A stretch of 64,000 bases of DNA from Paractinoplanes brasiliensis (GCF_004362215.1 NZ_SNWR01000001.1:5252001-5316000), one strand, 5' to 3'. Counted from the stretch's first letter, positions 16,459-25,090 are shown. Numbers and translations are program-made. Notes: generated by a model from the sequence alone, not told the origin.

Positions 16459-17475
16459 TCAGCGGGGCGGGCGTTCGCCGGAGCCGCGGGCGATGATGGA
16501 GGTGGAGATGACGATGGTGCGGGCCGGGCCGGAATGGCCGCTGATGCGTTCGTGGGCGAGACGCGCCGCTTCTCGGCCCAGCGCTGTCATGTCGTGGGCC
16601 ACCACGGTGGTGCCGAGGACGTCGGCCAGGTCGAAATCGTCGAAGCCGACCAGGGCGGGTGGCTCCCTGTGGTCGCGCATGCCGCGCAGCGCGCCGGTGG
16701 TGAGGCGGTTGTTGGTGGTGAAGATGGCCGTTGGCGCCGGGTCGAGCGAGAGCAGTTCGCGCACGGTGCGTTCGGCATGGCGCACGTCGTGGACGTCGGT
16801 TCGCAGGTAGGGCTCCCACGCGCGGTTGCCCGCGGCGCGCATGGCACCCACGAAACCGTCGATCCGTGCGCGCTGCGGCGCCATCCGGGCCAGGTCGGCC
16901 ACGATCGCGATGCGCTTGTGGCCGGCCGCGAGTAGATGTTCCCCGGCCGAACGTGCCCCGCCGGCGTTGTCGATCAGTACGGCATCGGCGGCCAGCCCGT
17001 CCGGCGGGCGGTCGAGGAAGACGAAAGGGACCCCACGGTTGCCCTCGATCGCGAGATATTCGTGATCGTCGGCGCTGGGTATGACCAGCAACGCCCGTAC
17101 GCGTCGTTCCAGGAAGGCGTCGACGAGGCTCCGCTCGAGCATCGCGTCCTCGTCGTTGTTGGCCGTGATCAGCAGCAGCCCGTGCTGCCGCAGCTCGCGC
17201 TCGATGCCGCTGGCCACGGCCGAGTAGAACGGGTTGGTGAGATCGCCGCTGACCAGGCCGACCAGCGCCGAGGTGGCCCCGCGCCGCAGCTCGCGTGCGA
17301 TGCCGTTGAGCCGGTAACCCAGCAGATCGGCCGCGTCCCGCACCCGCCGCCCGGTCGAGGGCGCCACGTTGGGCTCCTGGTTGAGCGCGCGGGAGGCGGT
17401 CTTGAGACTGACCCCGGCCAGGGCGGCCACCTGGGTCAACGTGGGCCGGCGAACGGTCACATCGTCGGCGGGCAT
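16459..17475 (-). CDS. LacI-family transcriptional regulator
   Basis: A 338-residue regulator. The LacI HTH (PTLTQVAALAGVSLKTASRA) and hinge lie at residues 10-65, followed by a periplasmic-binding-protein-like sugar domain (GLVSGDLTNPFYSAVASGIE) and the conserved ALVGFDDFDLADVL region. ATG 17475 is preceded by GGAG. The frame opens 35 codons earlier, but those residues do not fit the family. It is the only LacI protein in the window and lies on the same strand as the sugar ABC operon, though separated from it by the TetR/oxidoreductase pair. Control of that operon is inferred. Confidence 0.9.
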   Translation of the reverse strand: MPADDVTVRRPTLTQVAALAGVSLKTASRALNQEPNVAPSTGRRVRDAADLLGYRLNGIARELRRGATSALVGLVSGDLTNPFYSAVASGIERELRQHGLLLITANNDEDAMLERSLVDAFLERRVRALLVIPSADDHEYLAIEGNRGVPFVFLDRPPDGLAADAVLIDNAGGARSAGEHLLAAGHKRIAIVADLARMAPQRARIDGFVGAMRAAGNRAWEPYLRTDVHDVRHAERTVRELLSLDPAPTAIFTTNNRLTTGALRGMRDHREPPALVGFDDFDLADVLGTTVVAHDMTALGREAARLAHERISGHSGPARTIVISTSIIARGSGERPPR

Positions 17476-17554
17476 AACGCTCCGAGCACTCTCAGCAACG
17501 GGACGCCCAAGTATGACATCGATGTCGCCCCACCCGAACGCACCCGTTCGCCGG

Positions 17555-17902
17555 TCACGCCAGGCGGGGGAAGTGCGCATTCCACACCTTTTTCGGAACG
17601 ACCATGCGCCACGCGTCCAGGACCAGCTCGGTCATCCGGTCGTCGTCGAGCTCGGCGAGCCAGGCCCGCACCCAGTTGAAACGCAGGTCGGACTCGCGGG
17701 GGAGATGGAAGATCGCGGGCTCGGAGGCGACGAGCGCCGCCCTTTCCTCCCTGGGGTAGGCGAAGCCCATGACCGTCTCGTCCCGGGAGAACGCGACGTA
17801 GACGATCGAGCCGACGCGGAACTTCACACGGTCGTGGATCAGGTGTTCTGAGCTGCGCGGAAGGTCGCGGGCGACCCGCCGTACGTCGTCGACGGTGACC
17901 AT
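17555..17902 (-). CDS. MmcQ/YjbR-family protein
   Basis: A 115-residue protein with the YjbR (CyaY-like fold) pattern: MVTVDDVRRVARDLPRSSEH at the start, KFRVGSIVYVAFSRDE, and a C-terminal LVLDAWRMVVPKKV helix. The family is often described as DNA-binding by fold, but its function is not established. The length is normal. It is followed by the LacI gene 80 bp further on the same strand, with no clear operon link. Confidence 0.85.
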   Translation of the reverse strand: MVTVDDVRRVARDLPRSSEHLIHDRVKFRVGSIVYVAFSRDETVMGFAYPREERAALVASEPAIFHLPRESDLRFNWVRAWLAELDDDRMTELVLDAWRMVVPKKVWNAHFPRLA

Positions 17903-17941
17903 GAGAGGACCCTACGGCGGGGGTGTGACAGAAAAAGCGGA

Positions 17942-19045
17942 TCAGGGACGGCGAGGCTTCGGCACCGGGAGGTTGGTCGTGGGCTCCTCGGGCAGGTTCG
18001 AGCCGTTGGGCACCTTCGCGCGGAACACCCGGTCGGGCGGAAGCCGGTAGGTCGCCGCGTGCACGAGCTCGTCGGGGACGGTGTGCTTGCCTCCCGAGCG
18101 GGGCGCGGGCCGGTCGTCGTCCGATTGCTCGGCCTCTGACGAGCCGGACGCCGAAGCGGGCATTGGGTCCGGCGCCGAGCCGGGACCTGCCACCGAGCCG
18201 GGACCGGACGCCGAGCCGGGACTGGACGCCGAGCCGGGACCTGCCACCGAGCCGGGACTGGACGCCGAGCCGGGGATTGGTGCTGAGCGTGGGCGTGCCA
18301 CCGAGCTGGGGCCGGACGCCAAGCTGGGGCCATACGCCGAGCCGGCGTCGGTAGGCGAGCCAGGGCCGGACCACGGTTCCGGGCCGGGCCCAGGGGAGGC
18401 GGGGTCGGGTGAAGAAAGGGGCCACGGCGCAGCGGGGAAAGGCCCGGACGCGGCGGGGGAAGGCTCGGCCGAGGGCTGGGAAGGCTCGGACGCGGCAGCG
18501 GCGGGGCCCGGCAGCGCCGAGGAGTCGATGTAGGCGGGGCGTCGCAGTCCGGGGCCATCGGCCGTGCGGGGATCCGGGAACGGCTGGTATCGGACGCCCC
18601 CGACGGCGGGCGGCTCGGCCACGGCGTTGGCCGGGGGCGGTGGCGGCGCCGGGAACCCCAGCGAGGGCGGCGACGGTTCCGGATAGCCGAGCCGTCCCGC
18701 GTTGGCAGCCGGCTTCGAGGAGCGGCGCCGATGCGCCCGCCGGTCCGGCGACGAGGGATCGGGCGAAGCGGGGCCTGCCGAAGCGGGGCCCTCTGAAGAG
18801 GAGACGGCCCCCTGATGCCGTACAGCGCGCCCGGGGTCGGCCTCCGGAGAGCGCTTGGGCACCGCGGAACGGACGGCCAGGCTGAAGACCCGGTTGGAGG
18901 CGGTCTCGTACCCGTCCCGGTACGCCTCCTCGCGGTCCTGCTTGAGCTGGTACCGCTGGTGGATGCGCCCGGCCGCGTATCCACAGCAGGCGACGAAAAG
19001 GGCCAGCAGGATGAAGATCAGCACAGAGTCGCCCGGCGCGGTCAT
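17942..19045 (-). CDS. Membrane-anchored Pro/Ser/Gly-rich repeat protein
   Basis: A 367-residue protein that I do not recognise. Residues 8-28 form one hydrophobic helix (SVLIFILLALFVACCGYAAG), followed by a charged coil. Residues 60-330 are a disordered Pro/Ser/Gly/Ala-rich region whose core is a hexapeptide repeat, [AV][SA][GS]PGS. The conserved-looking end carries DELVHAATYRLPPDRVFRAK. The design, anchor plus long disordered linker plus short terminal motif, suggests an interaction scaffold. AACAAT lies 6 nt before the ATG. Arrangement of the tail inside or outside the membrane is not clear. Confidence 0.7.
   Translation of the reverse strand: MTAPGDSVLIFILLALFVACCGYAAGRIHQRYQLKQDREEAYRDGYETASNRVFSLAVRSAVPKRSPEADPGRAVRHQGAVSSSEGPASAGPASPDPSSPDRRAHRRRSSKPAANAGRLGYPEPSPPSLGFPAPPPPPANAVAEPPAVGGVRYQPFPDPRTADGPGLRRPAYIDSSALPGPAAAASEPSQPSAEPSPAASGPFPAAPWPLSSPDPASPGPGPEPWSGPGSPTDAGSAYGPSLASGPSSVARPRSAPIPGSASSPGSVAGPGSASSPGSASGPGSVAGPGSAPDPMPASASGSSEAEQSDDDRPAPRSGGKHTVPDELVHAATYRLPPDRVFRAKVPNGSNLPEEPTTNLPVPKPRRP
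18176..18373 (-). repeat. Eleven tandem 18-bp repeats inside the Pro/Ser-rich gene
   Basis: Units of 18 bp begin with CGAGCCGGG (plus strand) at 18176, 18194, 18212 and so on to 18356. Units 1 and 4 are identical, as are units 3 and 5, and copies diverge toward the 18300s. Each encodes six residues such as VAGPGS or ASSPGS. The pattern is expansion by slippage or unequal exchange, kept in frame. Confidence 0.9.
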
Positions 19046-19121
19046 GGCCCAATTGTTGCCGTTTCAATTGACCGAGAGCTATGGCCCGTTTGACGTACCC
19101 CGATGGTAGGAACCGGAACGC

Positions 19122-20381
19122 TCAAGTTCCTTTGAGGAGGGCGGCCACGCAGGCCCGGACCTCGTCCACGAACAACTCCGGCTGTTCGAAGGCGGCGAAG
19201 TGCCCACCCCGTACGGGCTCGTTCCAGTACCGGATGTCGGTGAAGCGGCGTTCCGCCCAGCGCCGCGACGGCCGTGGGTTCTCGCGCGGGAAGATCGAAC
19301 ACCCGACCGGCACCGGGACCATCGGCGCCGAACTGCCGTCGCCCCGGAAGATGGCCTGCACCTCGGGAAAGCTCTCCCAGTACATCCGCGCGGCCGACGC
19401 GCCCGCGCCCGGCAGCCAATACATCATCAGGTTGTCGAGCAGCTGGTCGCGGGTCAGCGGATCGCCGTCGGTCCAGGCGTGGAACTTCTCGATGATCCAG
19501 GCGCACAGCGCGGCGGGGGAGTCCACCAACGCGTACCCGATGGTCTGCGGCCGGGTCGACTGCACGAACGAGTAGCCGTCCCCGTCCGCGGCCGCCGCCA
19601 GGTCGTCCAGGGCGGCCTGCTCGGCCGGGGTGAGCGAGCCGAACGTCGCCGGGTCGGGCGCGACCAGCGGCGGAACCAGGTGGAGCCCGATGACCCGGGA
19701 CGGATGCCGCAGACCGAGCTGGGTGCTGACGCTGGTTCCCCAGTCGTGTCCCTGGGCGACAAATCGGGGATATCCGAGTCGGGTCATCAGCGCGGCCCAC
19801 GCGTCGGCCACCCGCGCCACGCCCCAGCCGGGAACAGCGGGTGCGTCGCTGAAGCCGTACCCGGGCAACGACGGGCACACCACATGAAAAGATGAGGACA
19901 GCGGCGCGATCACGTCGAAGAACTCCACGATCGACCCTGGCCACCCATGGGTGAGCAGCAGAGGCACGGCGTCGGCCCGCGACGACCGCACGTGCACGAA
20001 GTGGATCCCCACCCCGTCGATCACCGTGTGGAACTGCGGATGCCGGTTGAGCCGATCCGAGGCGGCGGCGAAGTCATACCCCGTAGCCCAGTAAGCGCAT
20101 AAATCCGAAACGTCGGATAGAGGCGGGCCGGCGGTCCAGCCTGGGGCGGGCGAGGGCGAAGGCCACCGCGTACGGGAAAGCCTGCCCCGCAAATCGGCAA
20201 CGGCGGCGTCCGTGATCGACACACGAAACGACGTGACCGGCGCGGGGGAGGACATGTTCGGTCCGCGAGTGGATGTGTCCGGCGCGGGGGAGGATGTGTC
20301 CGGTCCGCGAGGGGATGTGGCCGGTGCGCGGGACGATGAGGTCGGCGCGGGAGAGGACGAGGACTCGCCGGAAGCCGTCAT
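19122..20381 (-). CDS. Epoxide hydrolase with EHN N-terminal domain
   Basis: A hydrolase of up to 419 residues. After a Ser/Pro-rich leader, residues 50-150 match the epoxide hydrolase N-terminal domain (FRVSITDAAVADLRGRLSRT). The core has oxyanion motif THGWPGS, nucleophile Asp in AQGHDWGTSVS, and catalytic His near EPVRGGHFAAFEQPE. The family hydrates epoxides and is related to microsomal epoxide hydrolase and juvenile-hormone esterase-like enzymes. Start ATG 20381 includes a repeat-built leader, and ATG 20255 at codon 43 would remove most of it. It lies 12 bp after RNase HI on the same strand, so the two are probably co-transcribed. Confidence 0.88.
   Translation of the reverse strand: MTASGESSSSPAPTSSSRAPATSPRGPDTSSPAPDTSTRGPNMSSPAPVTSFRVSITDAAVADLRGRLSRTRWPSPSPAPGWTAGPPLSDVSDLCAYWATGYDFAAASDRLNRHPQFHTVIDGVGIHFVHVRSSRADAVPLLLTHGWPGSIVEFFDVIAPLSSSFHVVCPSLPGYGFSDAPAVPGWGVARVADAWAALMTRLGYPRFVAQGHDWGTSVSTQLGLRHPSRVIGLHLVPPLVAPDPATFGSLTPAEQAALDDLAAAADGDGYSFVQSTRPQTIGYALVDSPAALCAWIIEKFHAWTDGDPLTRDQLLDNLMMYWLPGAGASAARMYWESFPEVQAIFRGDGSSAPMVPVPVGCSIFPRENPRPSRRWAERRFTDIRYWNEPVRGGHFAAFEQPELFVDEVRACVAALLKGT
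20239..20364 (-). repeat. Six 21-bp repeats encoding the epoxide hydrolase leader
   Basis: Six 21-bp units alternate between two types (GGCGCGGGGGAGGA and GGTCCGCGAG beginnings). The plus-strand copies at 20239 and 20281 share a 42-bp period. In the hydrolase frame they read as heptads of the SSPAPDT/STRGPN type. Period and GC-rich units recall slippage expansions elsewhere in this window. Confidence 0.8.
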
Positions 20382-20393
20382 CGGCCCGTTCTA

Positions 20394-20861
20394 TCAGGCC
20401 CCACCGACAACTTTGCCCGAAGCGACCGCCTCCTGCAGACCCCGAGCCGCCAGCCGGTCGGCCCGCTCGTTCTCCGGGTGCCCGGCGTGCCCTTTCACCC
20501 AGTGCCACTGCACGTCGTGACGCCGTACGGCCGCGTCCAGGCGCTGCCACAGGTCGACGTTCTTGACCGGCTGCTTCGCCGACGTCTGCCACCCGTTGGC
20601 CGACCAGCGCGGCAGCCATTTGGTGATCCCGTCGCGCACGTAGATGCTGTCGGTGTAGAGCTTGACCGTCAGCGGCGCCCGGTTGAGGGTCTCCAGCGCC
20701 CGGATCGGGGCCATCAGCTCCATCCGGTTGTTAGTGGTCTGCTCCGCGGTGCCGCCGCACAGGTCCTTCTCCTTCGCGCCGTATCGCAGCACGGCGCCCC
20801 AGCCGCCCGGCCCGGGGTTGGGGACGCAGGCCCCGTCGGTGTAGATCTCCACCACGGTCAT
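20394..20861 (-). CDS. rnhA: Ribonuclease HI
   Basis: A 155-residue enzyme that cuts RNA in RNA-DNA hybrids with two metal ions. The catalytic residues are Asp9 (IYTDGACVPNPGPGGWG), Glu48 (NNRMELMA), Asp71 (LYTDSIYV) and Asp135 (NERADRLA), and His125 is in WVKGHAGHPEN. The length equals the classic single-domain enzyme. ATG 20861 has GGAGG upstream. The epoxide hydrolase gene follows after 12 bp. Confidence 0.96.
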   Translation of the reverse strand: MTVVEIYTDGACVPNPGPGGWGAVLRYGAKEKDLCGGTAEQTTNNRMELMAPIRALETLNRAPLTVKLYTDSIYVRDGITKWLPRWSANGWQTSAKQPVKNVDLWQRLDAAVRRHDVQWHWVKGHAGHPENERADRLAARGLQEAVASGKVVGGA

Positions 20862-20915
20862 CGAGAAACCTCCGGCTTTGGCCGTGGGAAGGATTCGGAT
20901 TGCCTGTGGAGTGGG

Positions 20916-21105
20916 TCAGGGATAGCCCATTCGCCGCCGGGGCGGAGGGCTGTCTGGCCAGACGTTGCGTTGGTTCTCGACATACCTGTTCACGATCTCC
21001 AAAATTGCACCGCCGATGGTGGCGACGAAGTAGCTATTGGTCCACAGGGTCGGGATCCGGGTTCGGATCTCTGGGAACTCCTCCCGGATGAGCCGCGACG
21101 TTGTT
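20916..21105 (-). pseudogene. tnpA: C-terminal fragment of an IS200/IS605 TnpA transposase
   Basis: The minus-strand frame ending at TGA 20916-20918 reads LIREEFPEIRTRIPTLWTN, then SYFVATIGGAILEIVNRYVE, the C-terminal part of Y1 transposases. It includes the TSRLIREEF helix and the WTNSYFVATIGG segment next to the catalytic Tyr helix (NRYVENQ). Upstream of 21105 the homology stops. The HUH motif half is absent, so the protein is non-functional. Confidence 0.75.
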
Positions 21106-21165
21106 GTTTGACCTGATCTCGTCCATGTCGGACAGCGTGCAGCTTTGAGTTGTATGTTGTCCGGC

Positions 21166-22384
21166 GTGGTCGAGACAGTTCGTTACACCTACCGCCTGAG
21201 GCCTGGCCGCAGGGCGCGGGCTGCGCTGCTCGGTGAGTGGGGGCCGGTGCAGGTGGTTGTGGAACGAAGCCGTCCACCAGCAGAAGACCGGCCGTAAGCC
21301 GACGTTCGGCAAGCTGTCGAAGATGCTGACTGAGGCCCGGGGACGTAACGCCTGGCTGCGGGCCGGGTCGCAGGTGGCCCAGCAGCAGATGCTGCGCACC
21401 TACGGCACTGCCCTGGATCACTCGTTCAAGGTCAAGGGCCGGGGCCGGCCGGCCGTCAAGAAGCTGAAGGTGGCACTGCCGAGCCTGGAGTACACCACCC
21501 GGGGCCCGGCGATCAAGAACAACCGGCTCTGCTTGCCCGGCAAGGTGACCATCCCGGTCGTCTGGTCCCGTGCCCTGCCGTCCGAGCCGACCAGCGTGCG
21601 GGTCTACCGCGACAGCCTGGGCTACTGGTACGCCTCGTTCGTGGTCCGCCGCGATCAGGCCGCCGTACCGGGCGCGGACCTGCCGGGTATCGGTGTGGAC
21701 TGGGGTGTGAAGACCACCGCCACCACCACGAACCCGGCCTTCGACCTGCCGCACCTGGGCCACCGCAAGCGGTGCGCCGCCGAGCTGGCCAAGGCCCAGC
21801 GCAAGATGGCCCGGCGCCGCCGGGCCAAGGGGCACGCCCCGTCGAAGGGCTACCAGGCCTCGAAGCGCCAGGCTGCTCGGATCGTCAAGAAGGCCGCCCG
21901 GCAGAACACCCACGACGCACGTGTCTGGGCCAAGAACGTGGTCGAGCGCCACCACCTGATCGCCGTTGAGGACTTCAAGCCGAATTTCCTGGCCAGGACC
22001 ACCATGGCCCGCAAGGCCGCCGACAACGCGATCGGCGCGGCCAAGCGGGAACTGATCGAGCGTGGTACGCGGGCGGGCCGGAAGGTGGTGCTGGTGCCGC
22101 CCGCCTATACCACGATGACCTGTTCCGGGTGCGGTGAGAGAGCCAATCTCCGCCTCGGACTGGGTGTCCGCATCTTCGAGTGCACGGCCTGCGGCTACAC
22201 CGCCGACCGCGACCTCAACGCCGCGAGGACGATCCTCGCCACGGCTGAACGCGACCGTGCCAGTGCCGACGACGTCAGACATCAGATCGCCTCCTTCCGA
22301 GGTGGGTCAGGTGCAGTCCGAGCTGGGAATCCAGGGCATGGCCCCGGAGGAAAACCCCCGGATTCATCCGGGATCGTTAAGTGA
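21166..22384 (+). pseudogene. tnpB: TnpB (RNA-guided nuclease family) with a one-base frameshift
   Basis: The N-terminus reads VVETVRYTYRLRPGRRARAA in one frame from GTG 21166. The rest (CRWLWNEAVHQQKTG onward) is in the next frame. Removing one G from the G5 run at 21239-21243 joins them as EWGRCRWLWNEAV, the normal family sequence. The downstream part has all three RuvC acidic residues (VDWGVKT, VEDFKPN, DRDLNAA) and a CSGCGE/CTACGY zinc ribbon. Apart from the frameshift the gene looks recent and complete. A shortened protein from GTG 21233 would lack the first helix region. A sequencing error in the G-run is a real alternative. Confidence 0.85.
22270..22380 (+). ncRNA. Possible omega RNA / right end of the IS605-like element
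   Basis: TnpB proteins use a guide RNA made from the 3' end of tnpB and the element's right end. This stretch contains the tnpB end, GC-rich foldable sequence and a terminal hairpin (CCCGGA, TTCA loop, TCCGGG). The call rests on position and known family behaviour; no covariance evidence is available. Confidence 0.3.
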
Positions 22385-22449
22385 GCACCCTAACTGGGCC
22401 GCCCCGCCCTCAGCCGAGGCGGAACGCCCGCCACGTAGAGTGGTTGACC

Positions 22450-23364
22450 GTGACGGACGAGGCGGTCGAGCTACGCGACATCGTCGTGCGCTACGGCGAC
22501 ACGACTGCGGTCGGCGGGGTCTCGCTCACCGTGCCCCGCGGCCGGGTGCTCTCGCTGCTCGGGCACAACGGCGCCGGCAAGACGAGCCTGCTGCAGGTCT
22601 GCGAGGGTTTCCGGCGGGCCGACAACGGCAGCGCCCGGGTGCTGGGCCTCGACCCGATGGACGACCACGACGCGTTGATGCCCCGGCTCGGCATCATGCT
22701 GCAGTCGGGCGGCGTCTATCCGTGGGCGACGGCCGGCGAGATCCTGCGCCTGTTCGCCTCGTTCGCGGCCACCCCGCTCGATGTCGAGATGCTGCTCGAC
22801 CGGCTGGGCCTGCGCAAGTTCGAGCGTACGCGGTGGCGCCGGCTCTCCGGGGGCGAGCAGCAGCGCCTGAGCCTGGCCATCGCGCTCGTCGGCCGACCCG
22901 AGCTCGTCTTCCTCGACGAGCCCACCGCGGGCATGGACACCGAGGCCCGGCACACGACGTGGCGGCTCATCGAGGAACTGCGCGCCGACGGCGTGTCCGT
23001 GCTGCTCACCACCCACCTGCTCGACGAGGCCGAGCGCCTGGCCGACGAGGTCGTCATCATGCGCTCGGGTGTGGTCGCCGCGACCGGCTCGCCCGCCGAG
23101 CTGACCGCGGCCGCCGGCATCGACCTGCTCGAGGTGCGTGCCGATCCCGGCCTGGTGCCCGACGGCTGCCTGTCCGAGTTCAAGGTCACCGAGGCCACCC
23201 CGGGGGAGTACGCGATCACCGGCGCTCTCGACGCGGCGGCCATCTCCGGCGTGCTCGGCTGGTTCGCCGGCGCGGGCGCCCGGGTCACCGCCGTGAACAC
23301 GCGCCGGCGCACCCTCGAAGACGTCTATCTGGCATTGACCTCGGGGGAGAAGGTTCACCGATGA
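22450..23364 (+). CDS. ABC transporter ATP-binding protein (ABC-2 / DrrA-like)
   Basis: A 304-residue ATPase: Walker A GHNGAGKTS (residues 38-46), Q-loop in LQSGGVYPW, signature RLSGGEQQRLS, Walker B LVFLDEPTAG and switch His in LLTTHLLDEAERLAD. A C-terminal 80-residue extension is typical of exporters in this group. GTG 22450 (MTDEAVELRD) is preferred, with TAGAGT 8 nt upstream. The frame extends back to 22381 but into the IS end. It is coupled by ATGA overlap to a permease, and the two form one ABC-2 exporter. The substrate is unknown. Confidence 0.92.
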   Translation: MTDEAVELRDIVVRYGDTTAVGGVSLTVPRGRVLSLLGHNGAGKTSLLQVCEGFRRADNGSARVLGLDPMDDHDALMPRLGIMLQSGGVYPWATAGEILRLFASFAATPLDVEMLLDRLGLRKFERTRWRRLSGGEQQRLSLAIALVGRPELVFLDEPTAGMDTEARHTTWRLIEELRADGVSVLLTTHLLDEAERLADEVVIMRSGVVAATGSPAELTAAAGIDLLEVRADPGLVPDGCLSEFKVTEATPGEYAITGALDAAAISGVLGWFAGAGARVTAVNTRRRTLEDVYLALTSGEKVHR

Positions 23365-24119
23365 GCGGCGTCTTCACCCCCGCCCCCGGCCGGGCGCCCC
23401 TGCGCGGCGTCGTGGCCAGCCAGATCCGCATGGAGCTGACGCTGACCGCGCGCCGCGGCGAGGCCGTCGTGCTGGCCCTGGCCGTCCCGCTGCTGGTGAT
23501 GCTCGGCGCGGGCCTGACCGAGGTCACCAACGTGCCCGGCGACGACCGGCTGGCCTTCGTCGTGCCCGGGGTGCTCGCGCTCACCGTCATGTCGACGGCG
23601 TTCACCGGCCAGGCGATCACCACCGGTTACGAGCGCAGCTACGGCGTGCTCAAGCGGCTCGGCGCTTCCCCGCTGACCCGCCCCGGCCTGCTCTTCGCGA
23701 AAACGGCGGCGGTGCTCGGCCTGATCATCGCGCAGCTGGTCGTGCTGGCCGCGGTGGGCGTGGCCGTCGGCTGGCGTCCGCATCTCGGCGCGCTGCTGCC
23801 CGCGCTCGGCGTCACCGTGCTCGCCACCGCGGCGTACAGCGGCCTGGCCCTGCTCATGGCGAGCCTGCTGCGGCCCGAGGCCACGACGGGCGCCGCCACG
23901 CTGATCTACGTGTTGATGCTGGCGGCCGGCGGCATCATGTTCGCCGCCCCCGACCTGGGCACGTTCGGCTGGTTGCTGCTGCCGCTGGCCGCGCACGCCG
24001 AGGCGCTGCGGGCCACCCTGTCGTACGGCGGTAGCGTGCCCGGCGCGATCTGGCTGAGCCTCGGCGCGTGGGCCGTGGTCATGGTGACCGCCGCCGCCCG
24101 CAAGTTCCGCTGGGAGTAA
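23361..24119 (+). CDS. ABC-2 type transporter permease
   Basis: A 252-residue membrane protein with six hydrophobic segments and the ABC-2 signature region around YERSYGVLKRLGASPLTRPG between helices 2 and 3. It starts at ATG 23361 inside the stop of the upstream ATPase gene (ATGA). The LKRLGASPL motif resembles permeases found near heme A synthase genes in actinobacteria, but no such gene is in the window. Substrate unknown. Confidence 0.9.
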   Translation: MSGVFTPAPGRAPLRGVVASQIRMELTLTARRGEAVVLALAVPLLVMLGAGLTEVTNVPGDDRLAFVVPGVLALTVMSTAFTGQAITTGYERSYGVLKRLGASPLTRPGLLFAKTAAVLGLIIAQLVVLAAVGVAVGWRPHLGALLPALGVTVLATAAYSGLALLMASLLRPEATTGAATLIYVLMLAAGGIMFAAPDLGTFGWLLLPLAAHAEALRATLSYGGSVPGAIWLSLGAWAVVMVTAAARKFRWE

Positions 24120-24253
24120 CGCGCCCCGAGCCCGGGCACAAGGACACGCCGAGGCTGCCCCGAGCTGTCCACCGATCGGCTGACAGCGGCTGACAGCGGT
24201 TGACGGCCGGGTGGATGTCGCCGCGAAACCCCTGACCCAGCAGTATCGATGGT

Positions 24254-25090
24254 ATGACAGCCATTGAGGTGCGCGGCCTGCGAAAGGCCTACAAGGGCCA
24301 CGAGGTGGTCCGCGGCATCGATCTCGACGTGGCCCGCGGCGAGGTGTTCGCCCTGCTCGGCCCGAACGGCGCCGGCAAGACGACCACCACCGAGATCCTG
24401 GAGGGGCACCGCCGGCGGGACAGCGGCGAGGTGCGGGTGCTCGGCGAGGACCCGGGTACGGCCGGGCCGGAGTGGCGGGCCCGGATCGGCATCGTGCTGC
24501 AGGACACCGACGACGCCGCCGACCTGACGGTGCACGAGATGATCAAGCATGTGAGCGGGTTCTATCCCGGCCCTCGCCCGGTCGCCGAGGTGATCGGCCT
24601 GGTCGGGCTCGAGGAGAAGAAAAAGAGCCGCATCCGTACGCTCTCCGGCGGTCAGCGCCGCCGGCTGGACGTCGCGCTCGGCATCGTCGGCCGCCCCGAG
24701 CTGCTGTTCCTCGACGAGCCCACCACCGGGTTCGACCCCGAGGCGCGCCGCCGTTTCTGGGACCTGGTCCGCGCGCTGGCCGCCGAGGGCACCACGATCC
24801 TGCTCACCACCCACTACCTGGAGGAGGCCGAGGCCCTGGCCGACCGGCTGGCCGTGCTGGCGAGCGGGCAGATCGTCGCCGAGGGCACCCCGGCCGAGCT
24901 GGGCGGGCGGGCGTCCGCCGCCGCCCGGGTCACCTGGCACGAGAACGGCGTGCGGCACAGCGAGGAGGTGGCCGACCCGGCGCCGCTGCTGCGCAAGCTG
25001 CTCGCCGCCGACACCGACCTGAGCACGCTGACCGTCACCCGGCCCACGCTCGAGGACGTCTACCTGAGCCTGATCGGAGCGAACCGATGA
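24254..25090 (+). CDS. ABC transporter ATP-binding protein (DrrA-like)
   Basis: A 278-residue ATPase with Walker A GPNGAGKTT (residues 36-44), signature TLSGGQRRRLDVALG, Walker B LLFLDEPTTGFD and LLTTHYLEEAEALAD. It pairs with the overlapping permease gene downstream. This is a second, separate ABC-2 exporter, 134 bp after the first, and the two ATPases are clearly paralogous. A direct CTGACAGCGG repeat stands in the gap. DrrA-type pairs export drugs, lipids or polysaccharides; nothing here fixes the substrate. Confidence 0.93.
   Translation: MTAIEVRGLRKAYKGHEVVRGIDLDVARGEVFALLGPNGAGKTTTTEILEGHRRRDSGEVRVLGEDPGTAGPEWRARIGIVLQDTDDAADLTVHEMIKHVSGFYPGPRPVAEVIGLVGLEEKKKSRIRTLSGGQRRRLDVALGIVGRPELLFLDEPTTGFDPEARRRFWDLVRALAAEGTTILLTTHYLEEAEALADRLAVLASGQIVAEGTPAELGGRASAAARVTWHENGVRHSEEVADPAPLLRKLLAADTDLSTLTVTRPTLEDVYLSLIGANR

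Larger units (their letters stand above)
20916..22380. mobile_element. Decayed IS200/IS605-type element (tnpA remnant, frameshifted tnpB)
   Basis: Divergent tnpA and tnpB remnants mark an IS605-like organisation. On the left, a minus-strand fragment encodes only the C-terminal end of a Y1 transposase. On the right, tnpB is nearly full length but has a one-base frameshift. The right end carries a CCCGGA/TCCGGG hairpin at 22357-22372, as expected of the subterminal foldback recognised by TnpA. The exact left end and any target site cannot be fixed. The element probably cannot move by itself. Confidence 0.75.

Noticed and set aside
18176..18373. CRISPR array at the 18-bp repeats
   Set aside because: Repeats are contiguous, without spacers, in frame within a protein gene and imperfect.
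24120..24253. Direct repeat CTGACAGCGG before the second ABC ATPase as an attachment site
   Set aside because: Only two adjacent copies, no integrase or tRNA gene, so more likely promoter or leader sequence.
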